This document shows positions 5,095 to 5,528 of a stretch of 5,528 nucleotides of DNA, piece after piece (the first letter of the stretch is position 1; each line of letters starts with the position of its first letter). The notes beneath the pieces are model-generated. The model saw nothing but the letters and a program-made list of their open reading frames with translations, searched no databases and was not told the DNA's origin. A program made the translations under genes and the position numbers. The stretch is from Anaerobacillus sp. (lineage in GTDB: Bacteria > Bacillota > Bacilli > Bacillales > Anaerobacillaceae), in NCBI GenBank assembly GCA_007118195.1, contig SKSA01000348.1, positions 1 to 5,528 on the forward strand, read 5' to 3'.

Positions 5095-5253
5095 TTAGTA
5101 ATGCCAGTAAGGTCTTGGGCGCCAGTGGTGGTGATGCCATGGGTGCCAATGATGGCCGTGGTAATGATGATGCCATGGATGCCAGTGATGTCCATGGTGA
5201 TGATGACCATGATGGTGACCGTGGTGATGATGACCAAGTGTACTACCAAACAT
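5095..5253 (-). CDS. Histidine-rich microprotein (52 residues, 26 His)
   Basis: The minus-strand ATG at 5253 opens a 52-residue frame ending at TAA 5095-5097. It reads MFGSTLG, then runs of two to four His broken by Gly, two copies of GHHWHPWHHH (about residues 20-29 and 33-42), and a tail WRPRPYWHY. Half of all residues are His and six are Trp; there is no Cys, Asp, Glu or Lys. AGAGGTG sits seven bases upstream of the ATG and a terminator begins 15 bases after the stop, which picks this frame over longer shadow frames on both strands. Proteins this rich in His usually bind Ni, Zn, Cu or Co (Hpn of Helicobacter is a similar idea, not shown homology). Metal storage or buffering is inference. 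No signal peptide is evident, so it is probably cytoplasmic. A small spore-associated protein is another possibility. Confidence 0.8.
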   Translation of the reverse strand: MFGSTLGHHHHGHHHGHHHHGHHWHPWHHHYHGHHWHPWHHHHWRPRPYWHY

Positions 5254-5528
5254 AAAAAAACACCTCTTTCAATTTGATTAAGATATTTTATTGTTTCATA
5301 GCAATAATGGAGCTTTTCCTAAATTTAATTGGGCTATTATAATTAACGTGAAGATTTTTACCTAATTGACCGCTAGAGATGATCTCCTTAATCTTTTGTC
5401 TAGCTGGTAAAAAGCGAAATTAAAAATTGATAAAACCATGCTTTTCTGCATTTTTTCTCATCTCCTCAGTGTAAATCAGATATTTCGGAAACCGAAGCTA
5501 CCGCCATTATACACGTTATTAAAATTCA
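5254..5528. other. Leader or intergenic region upstream of the histidine-rich gene
   Basis: No firm gene is visible in these 275 bases. On the minus strand there are two TATAAT boxes: 5506-5511, whose -35 would lie outside the window, and 5336-5341, with no good -35. Between them a 29-codon frame starts at ATG 5451 and ends at TAG 5362; it has GAGGAG ten bases upstream but no recognisable sequence. A TTATTG/CAATAA inverted repeat (5288-5307) lies near the histidine-rich gene. The RBS of that gene is at 5261-5270. Confidence 0.35.

Noticed and set aside
5013..5255. Plus-strand 80-residue Asp/Gly-rich frame over the histidine-rich gene, and a minus-strand 73-residue Ile/Thr-rich frame (5028-5249)
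   Set aside because: Both are shadows of the low-complexity CAT/CAC repeats. They run through the terminator at 5033-5079, and the RBS and terminator spacing fit the His frame.
5484..5497. TTCGG-AAA-CCGAA hairpin near the window end
   Set aside because: Only five base pairs with no T run; too small to call a terminator or riboswitch part, and its context is cut by the window edge.

Overview
The window is AT-rich chromosomal DNA of Firmicutes type, most like Bacillaceae. Strong purine-rich Shine-Dalgarno sites precede the genes, hairpin-plus-T-run terminators close several of them, and the proteins are of familiar Bacillus kinds. Every supported gene is on the minus strand, so the order of transcription runs from high to low coordinates. 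There are no rRNA, tRNA, insertion sequence or CRISPR features. An in-frame UGA that looks like selenocysteine suggests a selenium-using relative, such as an anaerobic or alkaliphilic bacillus. The genus is a guess.

Layout in transcription order: (1) 5254-5528, a leader or intergenic stretch with two candidate -10 boxes and a doubtful 29-codon ORF. (2) 5095-5253, a 52-residue protein that is half histidine, with a good RBS and its own terminator. (3) 3589-4857, a small methyl-accepting chemotaxis protein with almost no extracellular part. (4) 3089-3358, an 89-residue HesB/IscA-like protein whose conserved cysteine codon is TGA, followed by a SECIS-like hairpin; it reads as a selenoprotein and ends at a terminator. 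(5) 2489-2935, a small multidrug export (PF06695-type) membrane protein. (6) 1921-2265, an unrecognised 114-residue acidic protein ending inside a terminator. (7) 1374-1805, a PaaI-type hotdog thioesterase. (8) 76-1218, a DAACS-type (glutamate/dicarboxylate symporter fold) transporter with altered binding-site residues, ending at a terminator.

Most genes appear to be single transcription units with their own promoter, and the set does not form one pathway. The main discovery is the selenoprotein at 3089-3358, which simple ORF calling misses because it breaks at the TGA. It shares a GGGGTATAA-containing promoter element with the chemoreceptor, so the two may answer to the same regulator. The second is the histidine-rich microprotein, hidden under longer shadow frames. 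The transporter carries a triple TGTATTT/AAATACA element over its predicted transcription start.
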